Shown: positions 25,634-34,152 of the stretch, in pieces
How the letters are laid out: each line of letters begins with the position of its first letter
Position numbering within the stretch: position 1 is the stretch's first letter
From: Leifsonia sp. 1010
Lineage (GTDB): Bacteria > Actinomycetota > Actinomycetes > Actinomycetales > Microbacteriaceae
Length of the DNA stretch: 64,000 bases
Direction: 5' to 3'
Assembly: GCF_031455295.1 (NCBI RefSeq)
Contig: NZ_JAVDSL010000001.1
Span: 1,302,001 to 1,366,000 of the forward strand
The notes under the pieces: generated by a model
Database searches by the model: none
What the model was told of the DNA's origin: nothing
The model's input: only the letters and a program-made list of their open reading frames with translations
Program-made: the position numbers and the translations under genes

Positions 25634-25653
25634 GCTGCGTCTAGAGTGGATCC

Positions 25654-25917
25654 GTGTCCAGCGTCTCCGTGACTCTCATCGGCAAGCCCGGCTGTCATCT
25701 GTGCGATGACGCGCGGGAGGTCATCCACTCGGTCATCGGCCAGCTGCCGGACGGCTCGCCCACGGTGACCGTGGAGGAGCGCGACATCCTTCAGGACGCC
25801 GAACTGCACGAGAAGTACGTGGAGGAGATCCCCGTCGTGCTCCTCGATGGACGCGTCCACACCTATTGGCGGGTCGACCCGGCACGCCTGCGCACCGCAC
25901 TCCTGGAGGCCGAATGA
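25654..25917 (+). CDS. Glutaredoxin-like (DUF836) thiol protein
   Basis: A thioredoxin-fold protein of 87 residues. The redox motif is CHLC at about residues 14-17 in TLIGKPGCHLCDDAREVI; the cis-proline strand is YVEEIPVVLLDGRV and the C-terminus HTYWRVDPARLRTALL completes the fold. It probably reduces protein or low-molecular-weight disulfides. GTG start at 25654. It overlaps the Dabb-domain gene by ATGA, indicating a two-gene operon. Confidence 0.88.
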   Translation: MSSVSVTLIGKPGCHLCDDAREVIHSVIGQLPDGSPTVTVEERDILQDAELHEKYVEEIPVVLLDGRVHTYWRVDPARLRTALLEAE

Positions 25918-26213
25918 CCATCCGCCACGTCGTCTCGTGGAAGCTCGCGACCACTGACGAGTCGGAGCGCGCCGAGCAGGCCGCCGAGATCAAGCGCGGC
26001 CTGGAGTCGCTTCCCGCTGTCATCCCGCAGCTGCGTTCGCTACAGGTCGGTGTCAACGCCGTGCCGGGGGACAACTTCGACGTCGTGCTGATCAGCGATT
26101 TCGACGACCTGGATGGCATCCAGGCGTACCTCGACCACCCCGCGCATCTCGAGGTGGCGGGATACATCCGCTCCGTCGTGGGCTCTCGGGCCGCGGTCGA
26201 CTTCGAGGTCTGA
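25914..26213 (+). CDS. Dabb (stress-responsive alpha/beta barrel) domain protein
   Basis: A 99-residue protein with the Dabb ferredoxin-like fold: N-terminal IRHVVSWKLATTDESERAEQ, LQVGVNAVPGDNFDVVLISD and the conserved DLDGIQAYLDHPAHLEVAGY with C-terminal histidine region. Dimeric alpha/beta-barrel proteins of this kind occur in stress response and polyketide cyclisation; this member's role is unknown. ATG 25914 overlaps the preceding glutaredoxin-like stop, so it is coupled to that gene. It converges with the GntR genes. Confidence 0.86.
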   Translation: MTIRHVVSWKLATTDESERAEQAAEIKRGLESLPAVIPQLRSLQVGVNAVPGDNFDVVLISDFDDLDGIQAYLDHPAHLEVAGYIRSVVGSRAAVDFEV

Positions 26214-26264
26214 CCCCGCAGGGCGACGCTGCAGCGCGACGCCACAGCGCGACGCCCGCAGGGG

Positions 26265-26966
26265 TCAGAAGACCGGCGTCTTGGTGATGTCCGCGTCGCG
26301 GCGGCGGTAGTCCTCGAGGAACTGCGCGAGGGTTCCGGCGTAGAGCTCCTTGACGAGGTCTCCCGCCTTGGCGCCGTCACGGTCCTTCGCGGCGGTGAGG
26401 ATGTCGGCCAGCGCACCCGGGAGGTCGTCGATCCCGAACGGCTTCTCCCAGACCGAGATGTAGCGGAGCAGCTGCGGGCTGAGGCCCTCGCTGACGGAGG
26501 CCAGGACGTCGTTCCCGCCCGCTCGGGTCAGCTCGAGGAAGAAGTCGTTGAATGCACGCCCGAGAGCGGGGAGGTCGCGGGCCTTGGCGGACTTCTTGAC
26601 CTCCTTCTGCGCTTTGTCGAGGCGCGTGACGACCGCGTTCTCGAGCTCGGGCACGTTCGCGCGAGCCGCGTGCTCGTGGAGCAGACCGGTCGTGTAGATG
26701 GCCTCGTCGATCGCCTTGAGGTCGATCGGCGCGACGCGGGTGTACCGGTTGGGCGCCATCTCAACGAGGCCGATGTCGGCGAGCTTCATCAGGGCTTCGC
26801 GGATCGGGGTCCGCGAGACGCCGAGCCAGGCGGTGAGCTTCTCGTCGAGGAGGGTCTCACCCGGCTCGAGGGTGCCGTCGAGGATGCCCTCGTACAGGCG
26901 GTTGTAGACCACATCGCGCAGCAGCCGGCGCTCGACCGGTGCGGTGTCGCTCACGGGCAGCGGCAT
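26265..26966 (-). CDS. GntR family regulator (second of tandem pair)
   Basis: Transcription factor of 233 residues. The GntR winged HTH is residues 12-80 (LLRDVVYNRLYEGILDGTLE, LLDEKLTAWLGVSRTPIREA, LMKLADIGLVEMAPNRYTRV), followed by a helical C-terminal ligand domain lacking clear FCD metal residues. It shares the layout of its upstream neighbour, suggesting gene duplication. Its ATG at 26966 overlaps the neighbour's stop by one base, so they are co-translated and may form heterodimers. Targets are unknown. Confidence 0.88.
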   Translation of the reverse strand: MPLPVSDTAPVERRLLRDVVYNRLYEGILDGTLEPGETLLDEKLTAWLGVSRTPIREALMKLADIGLVEMAPNRYTRVAPIDLKAIDEAIYTTGLLHEHAARANVPELENAVVTRLDKAQKEVKKSAKARDLPALGRAFNDFFLELTRAGGNDVLASVSEGLSPQLLRYISVWEKPFGIDDLPGALADILTAAKDRDGAKAGDLVKELYAGTLAQFLEDYRRRDADITKTPVF

Positions 26967-27634
26967 CAGCGGGCCTCCTTCGATGACGTGCCGAACTCGT
27001 CGGCGATCGAGACGATCGACTTGTCGAACAGGTCGCCGGCGGCACGGGCGGCCTTGTCGGCCTTGCCGGAGACAGCGGCGTCGATCAGGGTCTTGATCGC
27101 GGGGAGGGCCTTGTCGAGCGGCGCGGAGGAGGGAGCGGCGTTGAGCGCTCGCTGCACCTCCGGAAGGTGTCGCTTGAGGAGGCGCGCGACGGTCGCGTTG
27201 TCGAGACGGCGGACGAAGACACCGAGGAAGCCGTCGGCGGAGAGCCCGGTCCGGACGGCCTCGGATGCGTCGCCGGAATCGAAGGAGCGGAGCGTCTCGC
27301 GGTCGCCCTCGGTGAGGAGCGGCGTCGCGTCGCGCACGACACCGGCGACGAGCACACCGACGGTGGTGAGCAGTTCGCGGAGCCGGCGCGACTCGATCGG
27401 CGTGACGCGGGTGCGTCGCTGGGGCAGGATCTCGACGAGGCCCATGGCCGCCAGCTGGTTGAGCGCCTCACGGACCGGGGTGCGGGACACCCCGACCCAG
27501 CGTTCGATCTCGGCGTCGTAGAGCTGCTCGCCGGGGAGCAGGTCGCCGTCGACGATGGCGTCGAGCAGGCGCAGGAAGACTTCGTCTCGGATCAGCCGCC
27601 GGGGGCTGGCGGCTCCGGTCACGGGCACGGGCAT
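26966..27634 (-). CDS. GntR family regulator (first of tandem pair)
   Basis: Transcription factor of 222 residues with a GntR HTH at residues 12-80: LIRDEVFLRLLDAIVDGDLL, LYDAEIERWVGVSRTPVREA and LNQLAAMGLVEILPQRRTRV. The C-terminal domain is helical, Ala/Lys-rich (SGKADKAARAAGDLFDKSIV) and similar in organisation to the downstream paralogue. ATG at 27634 lies only 3 bp from a perfect 15-bp palindrome and has no good Shine-Dalgarno, so the transcript may be leaderless and autoregulated. Confidence 0.88.
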   Translation of the reverse strand: MPVPVTGAASPRRLIRDEVFLRLLDAIVDGDLLPGEQLYDAEIERWVGVSRTPVREALNQLAAMGLVEILPQRRTRVTPIESRRLRELLTTVGVLVAGVVRDATPLLTEGDRETLRSFDSGDASEAVRTGLSADGFLGVFVRRLDNATVARLLKRHLPEVQRALNAAPSSAPLDKALPAIKTLIDAAVSGKADKAARAAGDLFDKSIVSIADEFGTSSKEAR

Positions 27635-27637
27635 AGT

Positions 27638-27652
27638 TGGATGTTACATCCA
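27638..27652. promoter_or_regulatory. 15-bp palindrome at GntR start (operator candidate)
   Basis: TGGATGT-T-ACATCCA is a perfect dyad 3 bp upstream of the first GntR ATG. On the minus strand it contains TAACAT, a -10-like hexamer that would give a leaderless message. GntR proteins bind short dyads of this size, so autoregulation by promoter occlusion is plausible. Confidence 0.5.
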
Positions 27653-27806
27653 GGTGGATCGGTCATCGGGCTGATGTACTGAGTGTCGAAAGCGCGCATT
27701 GCGTGCTCTATTTATCTGGTGGAGCGGCTCCTTCGTCGGCCGGCGTCCATGCAGTCCCCATCCGCTCCCCAACGGGCGCACAGCATCGCGGGCGTAGGCT
27801 GGCTCC

Positions 27807-29069
27807 GTGAGATCAGCCCCGACCGCTCGGCGGGATACGGGCGTTACGGTGCTCGTGGCCGAGACCGCACCGCTCGACGACGTCCGCCAGCTCATCCCGT
27901 TCCTCGACTCCCGCGCACCCCTGCTGTGGCTTCGCAAGGGCGAAGGGATGGCGGCGATCGGGGAGGTGCTCCGGCTCGACTTCACCGGCCCGGACCGCAT
28001 CCAGGAGGCGTCCGCCGCCTGGCGGGCCACCGCGGCCGCCGCGGAGGTCGACGACACCGTCCGCACGCCCGGAACGGGTCTCGTCGCATTCGGCACTTTC
28101 GCGTTCGACGACGAGAGCACGGCGACGAGCACGCTGATCGTGCCGGAGGTGGTCATCGGCCGTCGCGGAAGCCGCAGCTGGATCACCCGCATCCGTCGCG
28201 CCGACGCACAAGCTTCGGCATCGCTGCCGCGGCCGACCGCGTTCGGCGACGAGTACCGGCTCGCCCTCCTCCCTGGTGAGCTGGGCGGCGATGGCTACCG
28301 TTCGGCTGTGGCGGCCGCGGTCGAGCGCATCCGCGAGGAGGATCTCTCGAAGGTTGTGCTGGCGCGCGACCTCCGCGGCCACCTGCCGGTCGAGTCGGAC
28401 CTCCGCCGAGCGCTGGTCGAACTCGCGCTCGGCTACCCGGACTGCTGGACGTTCGCGGTGGACGGCCTGGTCGGCTCGTCCCCCGAGACGCTGGTGCGCG
28501 TCCACCACGGAACGGTGACGGCACGGGTGCTGGCCGGCACGATCTCGCGCGGCTCCGACGCCACCCTCGACGCCGCCGCGGCCGCCGAGCTGGTGGCCAG
28601 CGCGAAGGATCAGGGCGAGCACCGCTTCGCCGTGACGAGCGTGATGGATGCGCTCCGCCCGCACAGTGCGGACCTCGCCGCGAGCGACGAGCCGTTCACG
28701 CTCAAGCTGCCCAACCTGTGGCACCTCGCGACGGACATCGCCGGGATGCTCAGCGACGGATCCAGTTCCCTCGACCTCGCCGCCGCGCTGCACCCGACGG
28801 CCGCGGTCGCCGGGACGCCCCGCCGCGAGGCGCTGGAGCTGATCCGCGAACTGGAGCCGTTCGACCGCGGACGTTACGCGGGCCCGGTGGGCTGGGTCGG
28901 CGGGGACGGCGACGGTGAGTGGGCGATCGCGCTCCGGTGCGCGCAGGTGACGCCGAGCGGTGACCTCACGGCGTATGCGGGTGCCGGCATCGTCGCGGAC
29001 TCCGACCCCGAGCGGGAGCTCGCCGAGACGACGATGAAGTTCCGGCCGATCGTGGAGGCGTTCGGCTGA
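27807..29069 (+). CDS. menF: Isochorismate synthase (menaquinone pathway)
   Basis: Chorismate-utilising enzyme of 420 residues converting chorismate to isochorismate, the entry to menaquinone. Family motifs are in the C-terminal two thirds: EEDLSKVVLARDL, VGSSPETLVRV, AGTISRGSD, SAKDQGEHRFAV, LPNLWHLATDI, LHPTAAVAGTPRREAL and GPVGWVGGDGDGEWAIALR. It starts with GTG at 27807. A siderophore role (EntC-like) is an alternative, but menaquinone genes menG and hepT lie 1.5 kb downstream and no siderophore genes are seen. Confidence 0.88.
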   Translation: MRSAPTARRDTGVTVLVAETAPLDDVRQLIPFLDSRAPLLWLRKGEGMAAIGEVLRLDFTGPDRIQEASAAWRATAAAAEVDDTVRTPGTGLVAFGTFAFDDESTATSTLIVPEVVIGRRGSRSWITRIRRADAQASASLPRPTAFGDEYRLALLPGELGGDGYRSAVAAAVERIREEDLSKVVLARDLRGHLPVESDLRRALVELALGYPDCWTFAVDGLVGSSPETLVRVHHGTVTARVLAGTISRGSDATLDAAAAAELVASAKDQGEHRFAVTSVMDALRPHSADLAASDEPFTLKLPNLWHLATDIAGMLSDGSSSLDLAAALHPTAAVAGTPRREALELIRELEPFDRGRYAGPVGWVGGDGDGEWAIALRCAQVTPSGDLTAYAGAGIVADSDPERELAETTMKFRPIVEAFG

Positions 29070-29101
29070 GCGGCATCCCTGCGCTCGTCTGACTCCGGCG
29101 G

Positions 29102-29956
29102 TCAGGAGTCGGCCAGGCGGCGCTTCTGCTCCTGCACGTTGTAGTCGGGCATCGGCCACTCGAGGTCGAGCCCCTGGAGTGCGCGGATCAGCAATTGCTG
29201 GACGGCCACGCGGGCGTACCACTTGTGGTCGGCGGGGACGACGAACCACGGCGCCTCCGCCGTGCTCGTGCGCTCGAGGGCGATCTGGTACGCCTCCTGG
29301 TAGTCGTCCCAGCGGAGCCGCTCGTCGACGTCTGCGGGGTTGAACTTCCAGAGCTTGGCACGGTTCTCGAGCCGGGCGGCGAGGCGCTTCTTCTGCTCGG
29401 CCTTCCCGAGGTGCAGCATCACCTTGACGATCGTGGTGCCGGAATCGGCCAGCTCATGCTCGAATCCGGTGATCGCGCCGTAGCGGCGCTCCAGCTCCTC
29501 CGGCGGGGCGAGCTGGCGCACACGACCGATCAGGACGTCCTCGTAGTGGGAGCGGTCGAAGACGCCGACCTGGCCGGCGGCCGGGACCTCGCGCCAGACG
29601 CGCCAGAGGAAGTCGTGCGAGAGCTCCTCCGGGGTCGGCTTGCCGAAGCCCGCGTAATGGACGCCGCCGGGGTTCATCGCTCCGATGACGTGCGAGACGA
29701 TACCGCCCTTCCCGGCCGTGTCCATCGCCTGGAGCACGAGGAGGACGGACAGCGGGGCGCCCTCCCTGCCGCACGCGAACAGCTTCTCCTGCAGTTCGGC
29801 GAGCACGTCCTTGCCCGCCGAGAGCGCATCCTTCCCCTCGTCCTTGCCGCCCGCGAAGCCGGGAGTGCCGTCGGTGGGCTGGTCGGCGAGGCGGAAGCCG
29901 GGTCTCACCCGGAGCAGCTCGGAGGGATCCGTCGTCCAAAACGTGTCGTGGGACAC
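29102..29956 (-). CDS. Polyphosphate kinase 2 family protein
   Basis: PPK2-family enzyme (284 residues) transferring phosphate between polyphosphate and nucleotides. Visible are the P-loop-like MDTAGKGGIVSHV after LLVLQA, GKPTPEELSHDFLWRVWREV, the Walker-B-like FDRSHYEDVLIGRV and the lid AEQKKRLAARLENRAKLWKF. The form with an N-terminal extension and this spacing resembles the polyphosphate:AMP/ADP phosphotransferase group; exact nucleotide preference is not certain. GTG start at 29956. It converges with menF and is probably monocistronic. Confidence 0.9.
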   Translation of the reverse strand: MSHDTFWTTDPSELLRVRPGFRLADQPTDGTPGFAGGKDEGKDALSAGKDVLAELQEKLFACGREGAPLSVLLVLQAMDTAGKGGIVSHVIGAMNPGGVHYAGFGKPTPEELSHDFLWRVWREVPAAGQVGVFDRSHYEDVLIGRVRQLAPPEELERRYGAITGFEHELADSGTTIVKVMLHLGKAEQKKRLAARLENRAKLWKFNPADVDERLRWDDYQEAYQIALERTSTAEAPWFVVPADHKWYARVAVQQLLIRALQGLDLEWPMPDYNVQEQKRRLADS

Positions 29957-30091
29957 CGTCGCTCCTCACCCGTGAGGCGGCCGTCCGCCCCGCGATCTCT
30001 GGGATCGCCATGGTAGTCCCGCTGGTTCAGATGTGGTCTAGCCGTGGGTCGGCGCGCAGCATTACGGTGTGCGCGATGAGAGGCGGCTGAG

Positions 30092-30478
30092 ATGGGCTCT
30101 TTCTGGAATGTGTTCTTGTACGTCTTCTGGATCTTCGCGTTCGTGGCATTCGTGATGATCCTGTTCACCGTGCTGGTGGACCTGTTCCGCGACAGCGCGC
30201 TCAACGGATGGTGGAAGGCCCTGTGGGTGATCTTCCTCATCTTCGTCCCGCTGCTCTCGGTGCTGGTGTACCTGATCGCGCGCGGACGGGGCATGGCGGA
30301 GCGGAGCATGGCGCGTCGCGCGCAGGTGCCGGAGGACGACGACTGGGGAGCGAGGCCGACGGCATCCGCGACTCCGGCGGCCGACATCCAGCAGGCGCAG
30401 GCCCTGCTTGACCAGGGCGTGATCTCGCGGGGCGAGTTCGACGCTCTTCGGGCGAAGGCGCTGGGACAGCGGTTCTGA
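30092..30478 (+). CDS. Membrane protein with PLDc_N and SHOCT domains
   Basis: A 128-residue protein with two transmembrane helices (FLYVFWIFAFVAFVMILFTV and LWVIFLIFVPLLSVLVYLIA), an RGRGMAERSM linker typical of PLDc_N proteins, and a C-terminal SHOCT helix pair (IQQAQALLDQGVISRGEFDA, LRAKALGQRF). SHOCT domains mediate oligomerisation. Function is unknown. ATG 30092 follows GAGGCGGCTGAG. It is a single gene ahead of menG. Confidence 0.85.
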   Translation: MGSFWNVFLYVFWIFAFVAFVMILFTVLVDLFRDSALNGWWKALWVIFLIFVPLLSVLVYLIARGRGMAERSMARRAQVPEDDDWGARPTASATPAADIQQAQALLDQGVISRGEFDALRAKALGQRF

Positions 30479-30579
30479 TGGCCGGATGCGCGCTGTTGCG
30501 CCGGGTCGCCTGGCTGACCGTTCGGCGTGCATCCTGTCGTCGGCATGCACCCGCTGACGGCGCAGCCTAAGCTGGTGGG

Positions 30580-31635
30580 GTGAGTAAGGCCGACCTCAGC
30601 AAGCAGCCCGCGCAGGTCGCCGCCATGTTCGACCAGGTGTCGACGCGCTACGACCGGACCAACAACGTCCTGTCGGTCGGCAATGCGGCCCTCTGGCGCG
30701 TCGCGACAACGCGTGCGGTCGCCCCGCGCGCCGGCGAGACGATCCTCGACGTCGCGGCCGGGACGGGCACGTCGAGCGCCTCCCTCGCCCGCAACGGGGC
30801 CTCGGTCGTCGCCGCCGACTTCTCGGCGGGGATGATCGATGTCGGCCGGCAGCGTCAGTCCGGCAATCCGTTCATCCGTTTCGTCCAGGCCGACGCGATG
30901 GACCTCCCGTTCGACGACGACACCTTCGACGCGGTGACGATCTCGTTCGGCCTGCGCAACATCGTCGACCCGAAGAAGGCGCTCGCCGAGTTCTTCCGTG
31001 TCGTGAAGCCCGGCGGCCGCGTGGTGGTGTGCGAGTTCTCCCAGCCGCCGCTCGCTCCGGTTCGTGCCGGATACTCGGCCTACCTCAAGTTCGGCATGCC
31101 GATGCTGGCGCGTGTCGCCAGTTCGAACCCGGCCGCCTATGAGTACCTCATGGAGTCCATCCAGGCGTGGCCGGACCAGCGGGCGCTCGCCGGGTGGATG
31201 CGCGAGGCCGGTTTCGAACGCGTCGCGTACCGCAACCTGACGGCCGGCATCGTCGCTCTGCACCGCGGTTTCAAGCCAGAGCGCCAGGCAGCGCCGGTGG
31301 CGCCGGTGGAGCCGGTCGCGGCGACGCCCGCCGTGAATGCGCAGCCCGAGGCGCCGGCCGAGAAGCCGGCTGCCCCGACGAAGCCCAAGGCCGCTCCGAA
31401 GCCGAAGGCCGCTGCGACGAAGGCGAAGCCCGCTGCGGCGAAGCCCGCCGCTGCGAAGCCTGCCGCTGCGAAGCCTGCCGCTCCGAAGCCTGCCGCCGCC
31501 AAGCCCACGACGCCGAAGCCCGCGGCACCCAAGCCGAAGCGCTCGACCTCCGCCGGCTCCGCGTCGCGTCCGGCATCCGCCGGACCCGCCGGCTCCGAAG
31601 AGTCAGCGTCCACCATCCCGTCCGAGGGGGAGTAG
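30580..31635 (+). CDS. menG: Demethylmenaquinone methyltransferase with KPAAA-repeat tail
   Basis: SAM-dependent methyltransferase for the last step of menaquinone synthesis. Residues 1-235 are a complete MenG/UbiE: FDQVSTRYDRTNNVLSVGNA, motif I ILDVAAGTGTSSASLA, FDAVTISFGLRNIVDPKKAL and FGMPMLARVASSNPAAYEYL. A further 115 residues rich in Lys, Pro and Ala follow, with seven 15-nt tandem units coding KPAAA/KPAAP, then a Ser-rich end. The family is normally about 230-240 residues, so the tail is an addition; it resembles histone-H1-like tails and may bind nucleic acid or membranes, but that is speculative. GTG start; the stop overlaps hepT. Confidence 0.93.
   Translation: MSKADLSKQPAQVAAMFDQVSTRYDRTNNVLSVGNAALWRVATTRAVAPRAGETILDVAAGTGTSSASLARNGASVVAADFSAGMIDVGRQRQSGNPFIRFVQADAMDLPFDDDTFDAVTISFGLRNIVDPKKALAEFFRVVKPGGRVVVCEFSQPPLAPVRAGYSAYLKFGMPMLARVASSNPAAYEYLMESIQAWPDQRALAGWMREAGFERVAYRNLTAGIVALHRGFKPERQAAPVAPVEPVAATPAVNAQPEAPAEKPAAPTKPKAAPKPKAAATKAKPAAAKPAAAKPAAAKPAAPKPAAAKPTTPKPAAPKPKRSTSAGSASRPASAGPAGSEESASTIPSEGE
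31426..31530 (+). repeat. Seven 15-bp tandem units in menG tail
   Basis: Units of the form AAGCCTGCCGCTGCG recur without gaps, encoding KPAAA, KPAAP and related pentapeptides. The units at 31456 and 31471 differ by a single base, others by a few. Such tracts are prone to slippage, so unit number may vary between strains while preserving the frame. Confidence 0.9.
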
Positions 31636-32711
31636 TGCCACGAAGTGTCCCGGCTGTGCGGCGCCCGTCGCTGACCAGCCAGCTCGGCTTCACCGAGCGG
31701 ATCTTCCTCCGCGGTGACGACCGCGAGCTCGCGAACGCCGTCGACGCCGGTCTCGCGCAGGTCGAGGAGAGCCTCCACCGCGAGATGCACTTCGCGGACA
31801 ACCTCGCCGACGTGACCGCCCGGTACCTCCTCGAGGCCGGCGGCAAGCGGGTCCGTCCCATGCTGACGCTGCTGGCCGCCCAGCTCGGCGACGGCACGAA
31901 CGCCGACGTCATCCAGGCGGCCGAGGCCGTCGAGATCACCCACCTTGCCTCGCTGTACCACGACGACGTCATGGACGACTCCCAGATGCGCCGCGGGGTG
32001 CCGAGCGCGCAGTTCGTCTGGGGCAACTCCGTCGCCGTGCTGACCGGCGACCTGCTGTTCGCCCGCGCCAGCAAGCTGGTCTCCGCGCTCGGTGAGCGCG
32101 CCATCCAGCTGCAGGCCGACACGTTCGAGCGGCTGTGCCTCGGCCAGCTTCACGAGACCATCGGACCCCAGGAGGGCGAGGACCCGATCGAGCACTACAT
32201 CGGGGTGCTCGAGGACAAGACCGGCTCCCTGATCGCGGTCGCCGCACAGATGGGCGTGCTGTTCTCGAACGCTCCGAAGGAGTTCGAGCAGCCCGTCGTG
32301 GTGTTCGGCGAGAAGATCGGTGTGGCCTTCCAGCTCATCGACGACGTCATCGACCTGTCGTCGGAGGGGGTGGCCGAGACCGGCAAAACCCCTGGCAACG
32401 ATCTGCGCGCCGGCGTCGCGACCCTCCCCGTCCTGCGCCTCCGCGAGCGCGCCTCCACCGACCCCGAGGCCGCGGCCCTGCTCGAGCGTCTCGAGCGCGA
32501 CGTCATCGGCTCGGCCGAGGACGGCGAGGTCACTCCCGCCGCCATGGAGGCGATCGCCGCGCTCCGTGAGCACGATGTGACCCGCCAGACGCTGGAGGAG
32601 GCGCACCGCTGGGCGCGCGAGGCGGTCGAGGCCCTCGAGCCCCTTCCGGACGGCCCGGTGAAGAAGGCTCTGATCCGGTTCGCGGACACGATCGTCGAAC
32701 GCTCCAGCTGA
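31635..32711 (+). CDS. hepT: Polyprenyl (heptaprenyl-type) diphosphate synthase
   Basis: trans-Isoprenyl diphosphate synthase of 358 residues making the menaquinone side chain. Both aspartate-rich motifs are present: first YHDDVMDDSQMRRG near residue 112 and second LIDDVIDLSSEG, with GGKRVRPMLTLLAAQL and KTGSLIAVAAQMG between. The GTG at 31635 shares its first base with the menG stop codon and has GAGGGGGAG upstream, so menG and hepT form a coupled pair. Chain length cannot be decided without modelling the residues ahead of the first DDxxD. Confidence 0.92.
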   Translation: MPRSVPAVRRPSLTSQLGFTERIFLRGDDRELANAVDAGLAQVEESLHREMHFADNLADVTARYLLEAGGKRVRPMLTLLAAQLGDGTNADVIQAAEAVEITHLASLYHDDVMDDSQMRRGVPSAQFVWGNSVAVLTGDLLFARASKLVSALGERAIQLQADTFERLCLGQLHETIGPQEGEDPIEHYIGVLEDKTGSLIAVAAQMGVLFSNAPKEFEQPVVVFGEKIGVAFQLIDDVIDLSSEGVAETGKTPGNDLRAGVATLPVLRLRERASTDPEAAALLERLERDVIGSAEDGEVTPAAMEAIAALREHDVTRQTLEEAHRWAREAVEALEPLPDGPVKKALIRFADTIVERSS

Positions 32712-32741
32712 GCGACCAGTAACCCCAGAAGGAATCAACGA

Positions 32742-34139
32742 ATGACCAAACTGCGACTGGCCATCGTCGGCGCCGGACCGGCGGGCATCTACGCCGCCGA
32801 CATCCTGCTGAAAGCGGAGCGGGGCTTCGACGTATCGATCGACCTGTTCGAGCAGCTTCCCGCCCCGTACGGCCTCGTCCGCTACGGCGTGGCCCCCGAC
32901 CACCCGCGCATCAAGGGCATCATCACCGCGCTGCGCGAGGTGCTGGACAGCGGTGACATCCGGATCTTCGGCAATGTGCAGTACGGCCGCGACATCACGC
33001 TCGACGACCTCAAGCGCCACTACAACGCCGTCATCTTCGCCACGGGCGCCGTGCGCGATGCCGACCTCGAGATCCCCGGCATCGAACTCCGGGGTTCGTA
33101 TGGTGCGGCCGACTTCGTCAGCTGGTTCGACGGGCACCCCGATGTTCCGCGCACGTGGCCGCTCGACGCGACGTCCGTCGCCGTCATCGGCAACGGCAAT
33201 GTCGCGCTCGACATCTCCCGCATGCTCGCGAAGCACGCGGACGACCTCCTGCCGACGGAGATCCCCGACAACGTCTACGAGGGGCTCAAGAACTCGCCGG
33301 TCACGGACGTGCACGTCTTCGGCCGTCGCGGCCCGGCGCAGGTGAAGTTCACGCCGCTGGAACTGCGCGAGCTGGGCGAGCTGCGCGACGTCGACATGAT
33401 CCTCTACGACGAGGACTTCGACTACGACGAGCAGTCGAAGGCGGCGATCGCGAGCAACAAGCAGGTGATGGTCATCGACCGCGTGCTGCAGCAGTGGCGG
33501 CAGCGCGAGGTCGGCAGTGCGTCGCGCCGACTCCACCTTCACTTCTACGCGAAGCCGCTCGAGGTCGTCGGCGATGAGAACGGCCACGTGCGCGCCTTCC
33601 GCTGGGAGCGCACCGAGCCGGACGGCGAGGGCGGCGTGCGCGGCACGGGGGAGATCCGGGAGCTCGAGATCGACGCGCTCTACCGGGCCGTCGGCTACTT
33701 CGGCTCGCCGCTGCCCGGCATCCCGTTCGACCGGAAGCACGGTGTCATCCCGAACCACGAGGGCCAGGTGCTGCGCAAGGGCGATAACGAGCGCATGTAC
33801 GGGGTCTACGCGACCGGATGGATCAAGCGGGGGCCCGTCGGGCTCATCGGTCACACCAAATCGGATGCCATGGAGACGATCAAACATGTCATCAACGATC
33901 AGGGAAACTGGTGGTCGCCGTCCGACCCCGACGAGCAATCTGTGGAGAACCTCCTCCACGAGCGGGGTGTGGAGTACACCACGCTCGACGGCTGGCACAA
34001 CCTCGACGCGTACGAGCAGTCGCTCGGCGCCGAGCGTGGCCGGGTGCGAGTGAAGGTCGTCCCCCGGGACGAGATGGTGCGGGCCTCCAACGGGGAGCCG
34101 GTCGGCAGCGGCCCGGCGAGCGGGCAGGCCGCCGAGTAG
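32742..34139 (+). CDS. Ferredoxin/flavodoxin-NADP+ reductase (FprA type)
   Basis: Two-dinucleotide-binding flavoprotein of 465 residues, related to mitochondrial adrenodoxin reductase and mycobacterial FprA. FAD site AIVGAGPAGIYAADILL at residues 7-23, DLFEQLPAPYGLVRYGVAPD, NADP site VAVIGNGNVALDISRML, VFGRRGPAQVKFTPLELREL and the C-terminal GWIKRGPVGLIGHTKSDAM are all typical. It shuttles electrons between NADPH and ferredoxin. It follows hepT by 30 bp and may share its transcript, though its pathway is distinct. Confidence 0.93.
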   Translation: MTKLRLAIVGAGPAGIYAADILLKAERGFDVSIDLFEQLPAPYGLVRYGVAPDHPRIKGIITALREVLDSGDIRIFGNVQYGRDITLDDLKRHYNAVIFATGAVRDADLEIPGIELRGSYGAADFVSWFDGHPDVPRTWPLDATSVAVIGNGNVALDISRMLAKHADDLLPTEIPDNVYEGLKNSPVTDVHVFGRRGPAQVKFTPLELRELGELRDVDMILYDEDFDYDEQSKAAIASNKQVMVIDRVLQQWRQREVGSASRRLHLHFYAKPLEVVGDENGHVRAFRWERTEPDGEGGVRGTGEIRELEIDALYRAVGYFGSPLPGIPFDRKHGVIPNHEGQVLRKGDNERMYGVYATGWIKRGPVGLIGHTKSDAMETIKHVINDQGNWWSPSDPDEQSVENLLHERGVEYTTLDGWHNLDAYEQSLGAERGRVRVKVVPRDEMVRASNGEPVGSGPASGQAAE

Positions 34140-34152
34140 GCGTGCCGGCGGC

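Noticed and set aside
26214-26264. GCGACGC-type short direct repeats between convergent genes
   Set aside because: They are brief, imperfect and expected by chance at this base composition; no terminator or binding-site pattern is convincing.
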